From NCBI GenBank assembly GCA_963803575.1, contig CAWDMW010000002.1, positions 1,178,001 to 1,242,000 on the forward strand: 64,000 nt of DNA, read 5' to 3'. The notes under the pieces were generated by a model. It did not search any database. It saw only the letters and a program-made list of their open reading frames with translations, and was not told where the DNA came from. The stretch comes from CAWDMW01 sp963803575. Lineage in GTDB: Bacteria > Pseudomonadota > Alphaproteobacteria > Rickettsiales > UBA998. The position numbers and the translations under genes were made by a program. Shown one piece after another: positions 10,201 through 17,978 of the stretch; the stretch's first letter is position 1, and each line of letters starts with the position of its first letter.

Positions 10201-10321
10201 TCCATTGGCAGTAGCAATTCTAGGGGGGTTAACCACTTCCACCATTTTAAATCTTTTCTTCCTTCCCGTGCTCTATCTACGTTATGGCCATCGTAGTGAA
10301 AGTGAGAAGGAAAACATATAA
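7233..10321 (+). pseudogene. CusA/CzcA-family heavy-metal RND permease, frameshifted
   Basis: Two overlapping frames (7233-8066, 277 codons; 8063-10321, 752 codons) together encode one complete HME-RND permease of about 1030 residues, the family's usual length. The break is a tandem duplication GATGC-GATGC at 8049-8058. Removing one copy restores GDAIVND in a single frame, which matches the conserved position after the first porter domain. The first fragment ends at TGA 8064-8066 and a GTG at 8063 overlaps it, so some re-initiation of the second fragment is conceivable. The TM4 signature IALGEVVDDAIIGVEN lacks the DFG-DGA of Co/Zn/Cd pumps and the AIG-DAA of Cu/Ag pumps. It is probably inactive, unless this is an assembly error. 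Confidence 0.85.
8049..8058 (+). repeat. 5-bp tandem duplication causing the RND frameshift
   Basis: GATGC occurs twice in tandem directly before GATTGTGAACGAC. With a single copy the reading frame runs Gly-Asp-Ala-Ile-Val-Asn-Asp and joins both halves of the permease. With two copies it runs Gly-Asp-Ala-Met-Arg-Leu-stop. This is the pattern left by replication slippage and is reversible in principle. Confidence 0.8.
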
Positions 10322-10329
10322 CTTAGCGG

Positions 10330-10346
10330 CTTCAGTTTGCCTTAAG
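10330..10346 (+). promoter_or_regulatory. PmrA-type direct repeat box 4 (before COG4705 gene)
   Basis: CTTCAG-TTTGC-CTTAAG with an 11-bp period follows the RND stop by 8 bp. It touches the in-frame TTG at 10348, which argues that translation of the next gene starts further downstream, at the ATG at 10390. Confidence 0.5.
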
Positions 10347-10389
10347 TTTGATGGGATTATATAAAAGATGTCTAAAAAAGGTTTTTCCC

Positions 10390-11217
10390 ATGCTTAATAA
10401 AATCGCTGAAATCACTTTGTTTTTTTGGATACTAAAAATCCTCGCCACTACACTGGGGGAAACCACAGGTGATATGCTCGCCCATACATTAAACATGGGC
10501 TACATTGTGAGCCTATTGATTACGGGCGCAATCCTGCTGGTGCTATTGGTTTTTCAAATCCGTGCTGAGAAATATCATTCGCTGCTGTTCTGGGCATGTA
10601 TCATTGGCACAACTACGGTAGGAACCGAAATTTCCGATATGATGGATCGAACGCTTGGCTTGGGCTATTTTTACGGCTCACTGGTGCTTGTCGCTGGATT
10701 GCTGGCAACATTTGTAGTGTGGTATTCAAAAGAAAAGAGCCTGAGTGTCAATCCAATCAACCGTAAACCACAGGAGATTCTATTCTGGGTAGCGGTGTTA
10801 TTTTCCAATAGCCTCGGCACAGCTTTCGGGGATTACCTAACCGATAACCTTGAACTGAGTTACATCCAAGGTGCGCTTATTACATCCGCAGTGATCGCTG
10901 TAGTGTTGCTGCTTCATTATGCCACCAAGATCAATCAGGTGTTTTTATTCTGGATTGCGTTTATCTTTACACGGCCATTCGGCGCGACCTTTGGTGACTT
11001 ACTCACCAAACCGCTTGATAAAGGTGGCCTTGATTTGGGAACGATGGAATCTTCACTGGTGACGGTGCTGGTGTTTGGAATTGTTTTGTTTGTTTCCGTC
11101 AAAATGCAAAAACTAAATTTAGATAAGCATCGTATTAGTAGCGCTGTTAATATGGAAGGTCAGAGTATTGGAGAAGATTGGTATGATAAAAAATCTGCTC
11201 CTAAGCGTAAAAATTAG
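10390..11217 (+). CDS. COG4705-type repeat membrane protein
   Basis: A 275-residue, very hydrophobic protein built of four similar blocks, each with a Gly-Asp motif following a Thr/Gly-rich helix (for example TLGETTGDML, TEISDMMD, TAFGDYLT, ATFGDLLT), giving about eight membrane helices. This architecture matches the uncharacterised family COG4705. Its biochemical function is unknown to me; members often sit beside two-component systems and PepSY proteins, as here. The start at ATG 10390 is preferred over the TTG at 10348 because the earlier region overlaps a regulatory box and is not hydrophobic. A separate box precedes it, so it may be transcribed independently of the efflux operon. Confidence 0.7.
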   Translation: MLNKIAEITLFFWILKILATTLGETTGDMLAHTLNMGYIVSLLITGAILLVLLVFQIRAEKYHSLLFWACIIGTTTVGTEISDMMDRTLGLGYFYGSLVLVAGLLATFVVWYSKEKSLSVNPINRKPQEILFWVAVLFSNSLGTAFGDYLTDNLELSYIQGALITSAVIAVVLLLHYATKINQVFLFWIAFIFTRPFGATFGDLLTKPLDKGGLDLGTMESSLVTVLVFGIVLFVSVKMQKLNLDKHRISSAVNMEGQSIGEDWYDKKSAPKRKN

Positions 11218-11220
11218 CAG

Positions 11221-11237
11221 CCTCAGTCTCCCCTAAG
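11221..11237 (+). promoter_or_regulatory. PmrA-type direct repeat box 5 (before PepSY/two-component operon)
   Basis: CCTCAG-TCTCC-CCTAAG with an 11-bp period, 71 bp before the PepSY start. It lies upstream of the operon that encodes the response regulator itself, as expected for an autoregulated OmpR-family system. Confidence 0.5.
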
Positions 11238-11307
11238 TTTGGCAAATTATTGTCCATTATGAAAGGCATAAATGGTTATGCCTTGCTTGAACTAAGGAGA
11301 AATAACT

Positions 11308-11619
11308 ATGAAAAACAACATGAATAAACTATTGAGTATTGGCATTATATCAGGTGCGCTTGCATTAAGTAGCGGTACGGCTATGGCTGGAATGCTAGAT
11401 GATGATGTGAATGCAAAACAGCTAGAAACTGTGAAGGTTAGCATTACCGATGCCATCGCCAAAGCGAAGGCAAAGCAAACTGGCACAGTGATAAAAGCCG
11501 AACTCGAAGATGAAGATGGTAAACTAGTCTATGAGGTGGAGTTTATGGATAACGGTGAAGAAAAGGAAATGCTCGTGGATGCTATAACAGGTGAAGTTAT
11601 GAGCGGCAAAGATGACTAA
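11308..11619 (+). CDS. Secreted PepSY-domain protein
   Basis: A 103-residue exported protein. The signal peptide (residues 1 to about 27, ending at the cleavable-looking AMA) precedes a PepSY domain (about 35-100) with the typical AxxxAxAKQTG helix, a central EVEFMDNGEEKE strand region and DAITGEVM at the end. Single PepSY-domain proteins are periplasmic and often accompany two-component systems that respond to envelope stress, divalent cations or metals. A strong Shine-Dalgarno (AAGGAG) lies 8 bp before the ATG. A GC-rich hairpin separates it from the response-regulator gene. It may modulate the sensor kinase, but this is inference from neighbourhood. Confidence 0.8.
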   Translation: MKNNMNKLLSIGIISGALALSSGTAMAGMLDDDVNAKQLETVKVSITDAIAKAKAKQTGTVIKAELEDEDGKLVYEVEFMDNGEEKEMLVDAITGEVMSGKDD

Positions 11620-11633
11620 AGGAATATACAACC

Positions 11634-11658
11634 GGCAGGCGGCGCACCACCGCCTGCC
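11634..11658 (+). terminator. 9-bp GC-rich hairpin between PepSY and regulator genes
   Basis: GGCAGGCGG and CCGCCTGCC pair perfectly around a 7-base loop. Only a short weak T stretch follows, so it probably acts as a partial terminator or mRNA-stabilising hairpin that raises PepSY output relative to the regulator. Confidence 0.45.
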
Positions 11659-11676
11659 ACATTTGGAATATTTACG

Positions 11677-12336
11677 ATGCGAATTTTGCTGGTAGAAGAT
11701 GATCGGATGATTGGCGAAAGCCTGCAAAAAGCACTTACCCAGAGCAGCTACACGATTGATTGGGCAAAAGATGGCGACATGGCAGAAGATGCCCTGGCAA
11801 CGCAACAATATGACCTAATGCTGCTCGACCTCGGCCTACCAAAAAAATCAGGCATCGAAGTACTAACCAGCTTACGTAAAAAGAAAAATATGCTGCCAGT
11901 GTTAATTCTCACAGCAAGAGATAAGGTGTCGGATAAAGTCATCGGCCTCGATGCTGGTGCGGATGATTATCTGATAAAACCTTTTGAGCTGATAGAAGTC
12001 GAAGCGCGGATTCGGGCGCTTATCCGTAGGCGTGATGGCCGTGCTGAATCAGCTATGGTTGTTGGTAATATTAGCCTAAATCCAGCCACACACGAACTCA
12101 GCGTAAATGGTAAGGAGATATTGCTTACTGCGCGTGAATACGCCCTGATGCATGCATTGATGGAAAGACCGGGTGCGGTGCTTTCGGTCTCCGATTTGGA
12201 AGATAAGCTCTATGGATGGAATGAAGAGGTTGAAAGCAATGCCGTTGAAGTGCATGTGTATCAGCTCCGCAAAAAAATTGGTAAGGAATGTATCGCTAAT
12301 ATGCGCGGTGTTGGCTATAAAATTGGATCATTATGA
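11677..12336 (+). CDS. OmpR-family response regulator (PmrA/QseB-like)
   Basis: A 219-residue two-domain regulator. The receiver domain (residues 1 to about 117) contains the acidic pair Asp8/Asp9, the phospho-acceptor Asp51 in LLLDLGLP, Thr79 and Lys101. The C-terminal winged helix (about 125-217) ends with VEVHVYQLRKKIG and RGVGYKI, typical of PmrA/QseB/CusR relatives. Once phosphorylated, it would bind tandem half-sites as a dimer. The five 11-bp-period boxes between 304 and 11237 are the obvious candidate sites. It overlaps the kinase start by 4 bp. With its kinase disrupted, its phosphorylation would depend on other donors. Confidence 0.92.
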   Translation: MRILLVEDDRMIGESLQKALTQSSYTIDWAKDGDMAEDALATQQYDLMLLDLGLPKKSGIEVLTSLRKKKNMLPVLILTARDKVSDKVIGLDAGADDYLIKPFELIEVEARIRALIRRRDGRAESAMVVGNISLNPATHELSVNGKEILLTAREYALMHALMERPGAVLSVSDLEDKLYGWNEEVESNAVEVHVYQLRKKIGKECIANMRGVGYKIGSL

Positions 12337-13461
12337 ACACATCAATTCGCCGCCATCTTTTAATCTATCTAACCGTTGCGTTGCTGGTTAGCTCGGTGAT
12401 TATTAGCGCCATGACCTATGTGGTTGCTGGCGAAGAGCTGGACGAGCTATATGACGAGAACTTTAAGCATATGGCTGGCGTGCTGTTAGCACAGCATTCG
12501 AGTGATCAAGTCAGCCTGGAAACCTCTAAGAATACAAGTAAATCCGTACATGGTGAAGAGGAGTTTCTCATTCAAATATGGGAGAAGCAAGGTACACATT
12601 CTTACTCCTCTCACCCTCTAATCCATTTGGCACAACAACCCACAGCAGGATTTGGTTTAGTTGAAATGGAAGATGATATTTGGCGCTATTATAGCCAATC
12701 CAATGATATCGTGACGGTTCAGATATCTCAGCCGATGCATGAACGTGAGGATGCTATTATAGAAATGGCCTCAAAATTCTTAATTCCTCTGCTACTTCAA
12801 ATACCCTTGCTGGGGTTGCTGATCTGGTGGGTGGTCGGCAAAAGTCTGAAGCCACTAAACGATGTTTCACAGGCTATCGGCACACGTAGCTCAAGCGCAC
12901 TCCAGCCGATACCGTCCGAGAATCTGCCGCAAGAAATAAAGCCATTAGTGCTGGCTTTGAATAACTTGCTGGAACGCTTAGATGAGGCACTTAAAGCCCA
13001 GAGGCGTTTCACTGCCGATGCTGCCCATGAGCTACGCACACCACTGACCGCCGTGCAATTACAGCTTGATTTGCTCAAGCGCAGCACCTCTAAAAAAGAC
13101 AAAGAGGAGGCATTGAAAAATCTGGGAAGTGGAATAAAGCGAAGCATTCATGTGGTTAAGCAGTTGCTGTCGCTGGCACACCAAGAGCCTGAGGCCAAAG
13201 AACAAAGTTTTGAAGAAGTTGAGCTGGTCGATGTACTGCATGAAGCAGCCATACCTTTTATAGAGGTGGCAAAGCAAAAGAATGTCACCTTGCATATGGC
13301 TAAACCGAGAAAAACAGCCAGTGTTAATGGCCACACGTCTGCGCTACGCATCATGATTGAGAATTTGCTGGATAATGCCATCCGTTACACGCCAGAAGGG
13401 GGGAAAGTGGAAGCCAGCATTACTTTGAAGGATGAAGCGGTAATACTGAGCATTGCTGATA

Positions 13462-14289
13462 GGTTCTGTTGAGTTTTCATAATTTATTGTGTATAATCGA
13501 TGGAATTGAGGAGGTTTTATGTCTTATACACAACGAATTGGTCAGCATCAGTGGGATTCTATCTATATGTATCTAAACGACTTTGCGAACATATATACTA
13601 AGAACGAGGCCGATTGTCGTCGCTTTGTTGAAGCGGTGTTTTGGATGGCGCGTTCGGGGTCACAATGGCGACTTTTGCCGCCAGAATATGGCGCATGGAA
13701 TACGGTCTATCGCCGCTTTTCGGATTGGGCAAAGAAGGGCGTATGGTATAAAATGATGTATTATTTTCAGAATGATCGCGATATGGAGTACATCATGATT
13801 GACTCCACTATTTTGCGTGCCCACGCTTGCGCCAGCCCTTCAAAAGCAAACAAGATGATGAAGGGCTAGGGCGATCCTGCGGCGGATTCTCTACAAAAAT
13901 TCACGCTGTTTGCGATGCTTTGGGCAACCCACTTCGCTTTATTATCACGCCAGGTCAGCGCCACGATGTTTCACAAGCTATTGATATCATTAGTGGAATT
14001 AATACGCAAGCGTTATTAGCTGATAAAGGGTATGATTCAGACGAGCTGCGGGAGTTTGTCCAAAAATCAGGTGCGGCTGCGCATATTCCGCCACGAAAAA
14101 ATCGGCTGAAAGAGAAAATTTACGATGAGCATCTTTATAAAGAGCGCCATAAAGTGGAGTGCTTATTTGGTTTTCTAAAGCATTACAGGAGGTTATTTGC
14201 ACGGTTTGATAAAACCAAACAAACCTTCTCTGCTTTCCTCCATTTTGTCGGCGCACTTCAATGGCTAAAATAAAAATCTCAACAGAACC
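13462..14289 (+). mobile_element. IS5-family insertion sequence (IS427-like), 828 bp
   Basis: The ends are imperfect inverted repeats: GGTTCTGTTGAG at 13462-13473 and its complement CTCAACAGAACC at 14278-14289. A TA dinucleotide flanks both sides (13460-13461 and 14290-14291), which is the expected target duplication. The element carries one transposase split over two frames. Length and layout fit the IS427 group of IS5. Excision in silico restores the histidine-kinase frame exactly, which supports a recent insertion. Confidence 0.93.
13519..14273 (+). CDS. IS5-family transposase (two frames, probable -1 frameshift)
   Basis: The first frame (13519-13869, 116 codons) holds the N-terminal DUF4096-like region and the first catalytic Asp in MIDST. 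The second frame (13827-14273) holds the second Asp in LADKGYD and the Glu in VECLFGFLKHYRR, completing a DDE centre. The frames overlap by 43 bp. A -1 shift in the A-rich stretch around 13845-13856 gives a continuous protein reading SKANK then DDEGLGRS, which agrees with relatives. A good Shine-Dalgarno (GAGGAGG) precedes the ATG. The fused product would be about 250 residues, normal for this group, so the element may still be active. Confidence 0.85.
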
Positions 14290-14490
14290 TAATGGTTTTG
14301 GCATCTCACCAGAAGAACGGGAGCATGTATTTGATCGTTTTTATCGCATCATAGGCACAGAGGAATCAGGCACTGGTCTCGGGCTTTCTATCGTCAAAAG
14401 TATTGCTGACCAGCACCATGCATCTGTCCAGTTGAAAGACGGATTGCAGGGTATAGGATTACATGTGGAAGTAACTTTTCCTGCCACGCC

Positions 14491-15228
14491 TTAAACTGTT
14501 TTACGGTATAGATCATCCTTGAAAAAAAGAAAAAGTGTCACCGATAAGTAGATAGCAACGCCCAGAAGATACATATTTAGCGGCGCATAAACAAAGCCTG
14601 CAATTACTCCTGCCGCTACTATAGCAGCTACTGGCGCAGCTTTCTTAGTAACATACAGCAAGCGATTCGATGGGGTTTTGATGTGGCTTATCATTAAGAA
14701 GGCAAGGAAGGTTATATATGCAGAGGTGTATATAGATGAGGTTGTGGCAATGTAGCCTTTCAGCTCCAGCACGATAGGCAGGAATATCATGATCGCACCA
14801 ACCGGTGTGGGTGCGCCCACGAAATAATTGGTGGACACATTTTCAACGCCGTTTGCATACATGACATTGAAACGCGCCAGCCGGTAAGCTCCGCCTACAA
14901 GGAAAATGAGCGTTGCTGCCCAGCCAAAGAAATACAGCTCTTTTAAATGCCATTCAAAAGCAATTAAGGCAGGAGTAACACAGAAATTGAGAAAATCAGC
15001 CAATGAATCAAGCTGCGCTCCGGTCGGGCTTTCAACTTTGAGCTTTCGGGCAATTTTGCCATCAATGCCATCTAAAATCGCAGCGATGAGCAACAGCACC
15101 AGCGAATAATAGATATCCTCACGAATATAGCTCAAGCGTAATGCCGTTAAACCCAAGCACATGGATGTGAGGGTGATGGCATTCGGTATGAAGGGTATAA
15201 TCCGTTTGAGCATCACACCTTTTTCCAT
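14491..15228 (-). CDS. pssA: CDP-diacylglycerol-serine O-phosphatidyltransferase
   Basis: A 245-residue membrane enzyme making phosphatidylserine from CDP-diacylglycerol and serine, the first step to phosphatidylethanolamine. The CDP-alcohol phosphatidyltransferase motif is intact (DGIDGKIAR at about residue 48, then GAQLDSLADF), with the two late Asp residues in place, and about seven hydrophobic segments surround it. It overlaps the psd gene upstream by 16 bp, the usual psd-pssA operon order in alphaproteobacteria. Its stop overlaps the kinase-remnant stop on the opposite strand by 4 bp. The protein could start at the second Met (MLKRI), which lies five codons in. Confidence 0.93.
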   Translation of the reverse strand: MEKGVMLKRIIPFIPNAITLTSMCLGLTALRLSYIREDIYYSLVLLLIAAILDGIDGKIARKLKVESPTGAQLDSLADFLNFCVTPALIAFEWHLKELYFFGWAATLIFLVGGAYRLARFNVMYANGVENVSTNYFVGAPTPVGAIMIFLPIVLELKGYIATTSSIYTSAYITFLAFLMISHIKTPSNRLLYVTKKAAPVAAIVAAGVIAGFVYAPLNMYLLGVAIYLSVTLFLFFKDDLYRKTV

Positions 15229-15923
15229 GTTAGGGAATCAGCACTGTAGGTGTCGAGGTCAATTGCCAGCATGGTTTCACCGCCAACTGATATGCTGCCT
15301 ACATCTACCAAAACATTGTAATGCAGTGGGATATAGACATCACAGCGGCTACCGAAGCGGATGATGCCATAACGCTCACCTTGGGTGATATTCTGATCTA
15401 GTTTTATTTCATGGATGATGCGACGAGCAACAAAACCAGCAATCTGGGCAAACCCGATGTGATGCCCTTGACTGGTTTCCATGAGGCTCACAGTACGCTC
15501 ATTATCCTCGCTCGCCTTATCCAGCGCAGCATTGATAAATTTGCCAGCGATATAGATGTGATTGATGATCTTACCGCTGGCAGGCACACGGTTCACATGC
15601 ACGTTAAACACATTCAGAAAAATAGAAATTTTATGATAAAGCGTTTCATCTGCTTCTAGCTCTTTTGGAAGTGGCGACCGCGATATATGGCTGATCACGC
15701 CATCGCCAGTTGCCAGCACAAACCCATCACCTTGCGGCACCATCCGATCTGGATTACGAAAGAAATAAATGCAAAATAAGGTCGCCACTAAACCGGCTAA
15801 TCCAGCATATTCAAAAAAAACAAATAACAGTGCGGTTACTATCGCGGCAATAGCTATAAACGGCCTGCCTTTGGGGTGGATAGGTACAAGCACTACGTCT
15901 TTGATGGTATTCAATAAATGCAT
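15213..15923 (-). CDS. psd: Phosphatidylserine decarboxylase proenzyme (short form)
   Basis: A 236-residue proenzyme that converts phosphatidylserine to phosphatidylethanolamine. Two N-terminal hydrophobic segments anchor it to the membrane. The self-cleavage site is in IRFGSRCDVY near residue 190, where the Ser becomes the pyruvoyl cofactor; GS followed by R is typical of the short alphaproteobacterial form. Conserved VHVNRVP and HHIGFAQIAG segments are also present. It is first in the operon with pssA and divergent from the copper island. This pair is housekeeping and marks chromosomal background between the two resistance islands. Confidence 0.94.
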   Translation of the reverse strand: MHLLNTIKDVVLVPIHPKGRPFIAIAAIVTALLFVFFEYAGLAGLVATLFCIYFFRNPDRMVPQGDGFVLATGDGVISHISRSPLPKELEADETLYHKISIFLNVFNVHVNRVPASGKIINHIYIAGKFINAALDKASEDNERTVSLMETSQGHHIGFAQIAGFVARRIIHEIKLDQNITQGERYGIIRFGSRCDVYIPLHYNVLVDVGSISVGGETMLAIDLDTYSADSLTWKKV

Positions 15924-16009
15924 TTATAATCCTCTTATACAATACTACTAACCATCAAAACTGAGGTGAGTATGAAGATGAATTATTTTATTCCTAAAAA
16001 GTTACTCAA

Positions 16010-16037
16010 TAGACAATTTAGTTTTTTATGCTATTAT
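16010..16037 (+). promoter_or_regulatory. Sigma70-like promoter of the copper island
   Basis: TAGACA (16010-16015) and TATTAT (16032-16037) are separated by 16 bp. Transcription should start near 16044, only about 2 bases before the ATG at 16046, so the message may be leaderless. No Shine-Dalgarno sequence is visible before that ATG. Confidence 0.5.
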
Positions 16038-16045
16038 AGTAACTT

Positions 16046-16426
16046 ATGAAGCAATTTAAAAAAATCTGTATTATGTTAGTGATTACCGTATTCGCTATGA
16101 ACACGGTGGCTTCTTCTGCGCTTGCAGCCTGTAATTGCCCAGATATGCAGGATCAAACCATGCAGATGGATAATGCTTCAGGCGACATGCCATGCCACGG
16201 TATGGATCAGGCGGAAGCTGATTCTGATTCTAGCCTAGATGATAACCAGTTGGCATGTGACAAATGTGGCTGCGGACATTGCACCGTCACCACCACTGCT
16301 GCTCTACCTAGTCAGTTATCGACTGTTCATGTTATTGCTGCCAATACGGTTGCATTGCCCAGCAATGAATTTATGAAGTCGCTATTCCCTTTCGGCATCG
16401 ACTACCCTCCCAAACGTATCTCCTAA
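16046..16426 (+). CDS. Small secreted Cys/His/Met-rich protein, CopL/DUF2946-like
   Basis: A 126-residue protein with a signal peptide (residues 1 to about 28, ending ALA). The mature part is rich in metal ligands: CNCP, DMPCHGMD and CDKCGCGHC, followed by a Pro-rich C-terminus ending YPPKRIS. This layout resembles CopL/DUF2946 proteins, which precede copper-resistance operons and help copper-responsive expression or bind copper in the periplasm. It is first in the copper island and probably leaderless. A second protein of the same style, also ending in a YPP-rich tail, closes the cop operon at 22073-22411. The assignment rests on composition and position. Confidence 0.55.
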   Translation: MKQFKKICIMLVITVFAMNTVASSALAACNCPDMQDQTMQMDNASGDMPCHGMDQAEADSDSSLDDNQLACDKCGCGHCTVTTTAALPSQLSTVHVIAANTVALPSNEFMKSLFPFGIDYPPKRIS

Positions 16427-16467
16427 GTTTTTCACGCCCGTAGTGTAACTGCTCCGAGCGTTTTTGC

Positions 16468-16483
16468 GCGTGATTCGTCACGC
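16468..16483 (+). other. TTCG-tetraloop hairpin in the leader of the next gene
   Basis: GCGTGA-TTCG-TCACGC is a perfect 6-bp stem with a stable UUCG-type loop, located 28 bp before the ATG at 16512 and after the stop of the leader gene. It may stabilise the downstream mRNA or pause transcription. It has no T-run. Confidence 0.4.
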
Positions 16484-16511
16484 CAGCAATTAACTTAATT
16501 GGAGATTTCTT

Positions 16512-17159
16512 ATGAAATTATCTTATGCGTTAGCATCAGGCTTACTAGCATTGATGCTGACAACCACAGCCGAAGCACGGCCTGTTTCCTATCCCGGAGG
16601 CTATACGGTGATGCAGATGAACGATATGGATTCCAGCTCGCTCCATTTGCATTACTCGCCCACCGCTAAATATTCCATCGGTTATAAAGGGGAATATTTT
16701 AGGGATGAAGATTGGCAGTTTCATGGCGCACAACTTAACTATCTTGTGAGCCGCTGGAACGCGCCCAAAGAGCAAGCCAATCTTTATATTAAAGGTGGCT
16801 TGGGGTTAGCCTATAGCGATTATCAATCGTTTGATGGCAAAACCGAAGCGGCTGGAACGATAGGCATTGCCGCCGATTGGGAAACGCGCCGTTATTTTAC
16901 CATGTATGAGAACAGGTACGTTTATGCGGGAGATATTGACAAATTCTTCACGCAAAAAGCGCGTGTCGGGATTGCGCCCTATATCGGGGACTACGGCGAT
17001 ATTCACACATGGTTGATGCTGCAAGTTGACCATAACCCATCCAAAGATGACGAAGTGACATTCACGCCGCTAGTGCGCTTGTTCAAAGGCGAATATCTCG
17101 CCGAGGCAGGTGTCAGTGACAAAGGCGATGTGCTGTTTAACTGGGTCGTCCGTTTTTAA
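16512..17159 (+). CDS. Putative outer-membrane beta-barrel protein of the copper island
   Basis: A 215-residue exported protein with a signal peptide (1 to about 22, ending AEA). The mature part alternates short beta-strands rich in aromatic residues (for example KYSIGYKGEYF, ANLYIKGGLGLAYSDY, WLMLQVDH) and ends in Phe (WVVRF), as outer-membrane barrels do. I do not recognise a named family. Its place between a metal-binding leader protein and the HMA metallochaperone suggests a role in copper handling at the outer membrane. It is preceded by a GGAG Shine-Dalgarno. Confidence 0.6.
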   Translation: MKLSYALASGLLALMLTTTAEARPVSYPGGYTVMQMNDMDSSSLHLHYSPTAKYSIGYKGEYFRDEDWQFHGAQLNYLVSRWNAPKEQANLYIKGGLGLAYSDYQSFDGKTEAAGTIGIAADWETRRYFTMYENRYVYAGDIDKFFTQKARVGIAPYIGDYGDIHTWLMLQVDHNPSKDDEVTFTPLVRLFKGEYLAEAGVSDKGDVLFNWVVRF

Positions 17160-17186
17160 TCAAACTAAACTTAAAGGAATAAAATC

Positions 17187-17597
17187 ATGAAAACATTATT
17201 TTCAACACTAACAATCGTAACCCTTCTTGCTGCTGCTCCGGCTTTTGCCGAGATGGATCACAGTAAAATGGATCATAGCAAGATGGATCACTCTAAAATG
17301 GATCATTCTGGTCACGCGGATATGGCACCAGCAGCTGATGCAAAGCCGCTAAATGCTGATTGCGCTGATACCGTGAATGTAGCGTTAGATGGTTTGGTCT
17401 GCGACTTCTGCGCTCGCGCACTGGAAAAAGTATTCGGTAAGCGTGATGATGTCGAAGGCATCAAAGTTGATCTGGATAAGGGCAATGTGATGGTTGCTAT
17501 GAAACAAGGTCAAACCATTGATGACGAAACACTCACCAAGCTGATTACGGATTCAGGCTATAATGTGCGCGGCATTGAGAGAGGCTGCGATGAATAG
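17187..17597 (+). CDS. Periplasmic HMA-domain metallochaperone with MDHSK repeats
   Basis: A 136-residue protein. The signal peptide (1 to about 22) is followed by four tandem Met-Asp-His-Ser units (residues 23-42) and a heavy-metal-associated domain (about 55-130). The domain's CxxC site is Cys-Asp-Phe-Cys, preceded by GLV. The Met/His repeats offer copper ligands and the HMA domain binds soft metals such as Cu(I) or Hg(II). It overlaps the MerT-like gene downstream, so the pair resembles MerP-MerT. The coding repeat is a degenerate 15-bp unit starting near 17253. The likely role is scavenging periplasmic copper and delivering it to a partner. Confidence 0.78.
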   Translation: MKTLFSTLTIVTLLAAAPAFAEMDHSKMDHSKMDHSKMDHSGHADMAPAADAKPLNADCADTVNVALDGLVCDFCARALEKVFGKRDDVEGIKVDLDKGNVMVAMKQGQTIDDETLTKLITDSGYNVRGIERGCDE

Positions 17598-17970
17598 TCA
17601 GGCTAATCAAACGTGGCTATCCACGCTGACATTGTTCACTTCGGCTGGCACATTGGTGTGCTGCGCCCTCCCAGCGTTATTCGTAACGCTGGGAGCTGGT
17701 GCTGCGCTGGCCGGATTAGTTAGCACTGCACCGTGGCTTATTGCGCTTTCAAAATACAAGGTATGGACGTTCGGCATCTCCGGCATGATGATTCTGTTTG
17801 CAGGATTAATGCGCTGGAAGGCACGAAATGCTCCATGCCCAATTGATGCCAAGCAAGCCGAGGCGTGTGGACGTTTACGCAAAATCAGCGGAATCATTTA
17901 TTGGATATCAGTGGCAATCTGGGCGGTAGGATTTTTCTTTGCTTTTATTGCTGTTGAAATCTTTTTTTAG
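17590..17970 (+). CDS. MerT-like small membrane metal-transport protein
   Basis: A 126-residue protein with about three membrane helices. The first carries a vicinal Cys pair in LVCCALPAL, and a second Cys pair (CPIDAKQAEAC) lies in a loop; this resembles mercuric-ion transporters of the MerT/MerC type. The start is taken at ATG 17590, which overlaps the HMA gene by 8 bp; the frame is open a little further upstream but no better start exists. With the HMA protein it may move a soft metal from periplasm to cytoplasm or act as a redox partner. No mercuric reductase is present in the window, so copper is more likely than mercury as the physiological metal. Confidence 0.6.
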   Translation: MNSQANQTWLSTLTLFTSAGTLVCCALPALFVTLGAGAALAGLVSTAPWLIALSKYKVWTFGISGMMILFAGLMRWKARNAPCPIDAKQAEACGRLRKISGIIYWISVAIWAVGFFFAFIAVEIFF

Positions 17971-17978
17971 GAGGAATT

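Larger units (their letters stand above)
12333..14494 (+). pseudogene. Sensor histidine kinase interrupted by an IS5-family element
   Basis: The gene (12333-13461 joined to 14292-14494) would encode 443 residues. TM1 lies at about 10-30, a periplasmic loop at 31-148 and TM2 at about 150-168. These are followed by HAMP, an H-box with His232 in AAHELRTP, and an N-box (ENLLDNAIRY). The element inserted inside the G1 box: excising it with one copy of the TA target joins ADN to GFGIS and continues into EEREHVFDRFYR and the G2 motif GTGLGLS. The residual product ends a few codons into the element (stop about 13472) and lacks most of the ATP-binding lid and G2 box, so it should be unable to phosphorylate. 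It partners the response regulator upstream. Confidence 0.9.

Noticed and set aside
10348..10389. Longer N-terminus of the COG4705 gene from a TTG at 10348
   Set aside because: The TTG overlaps the edge of a regulatory box, and the added residues are basic and not family-like. ATG 10390 gives the expected membrane start.
17253..17312. Short direct repeats considered as a CRISPR-like array
   Set aside because: They are coding 15-bp units for MDHSK with no spacers. No CRISPR array was seen anywhere in the window.
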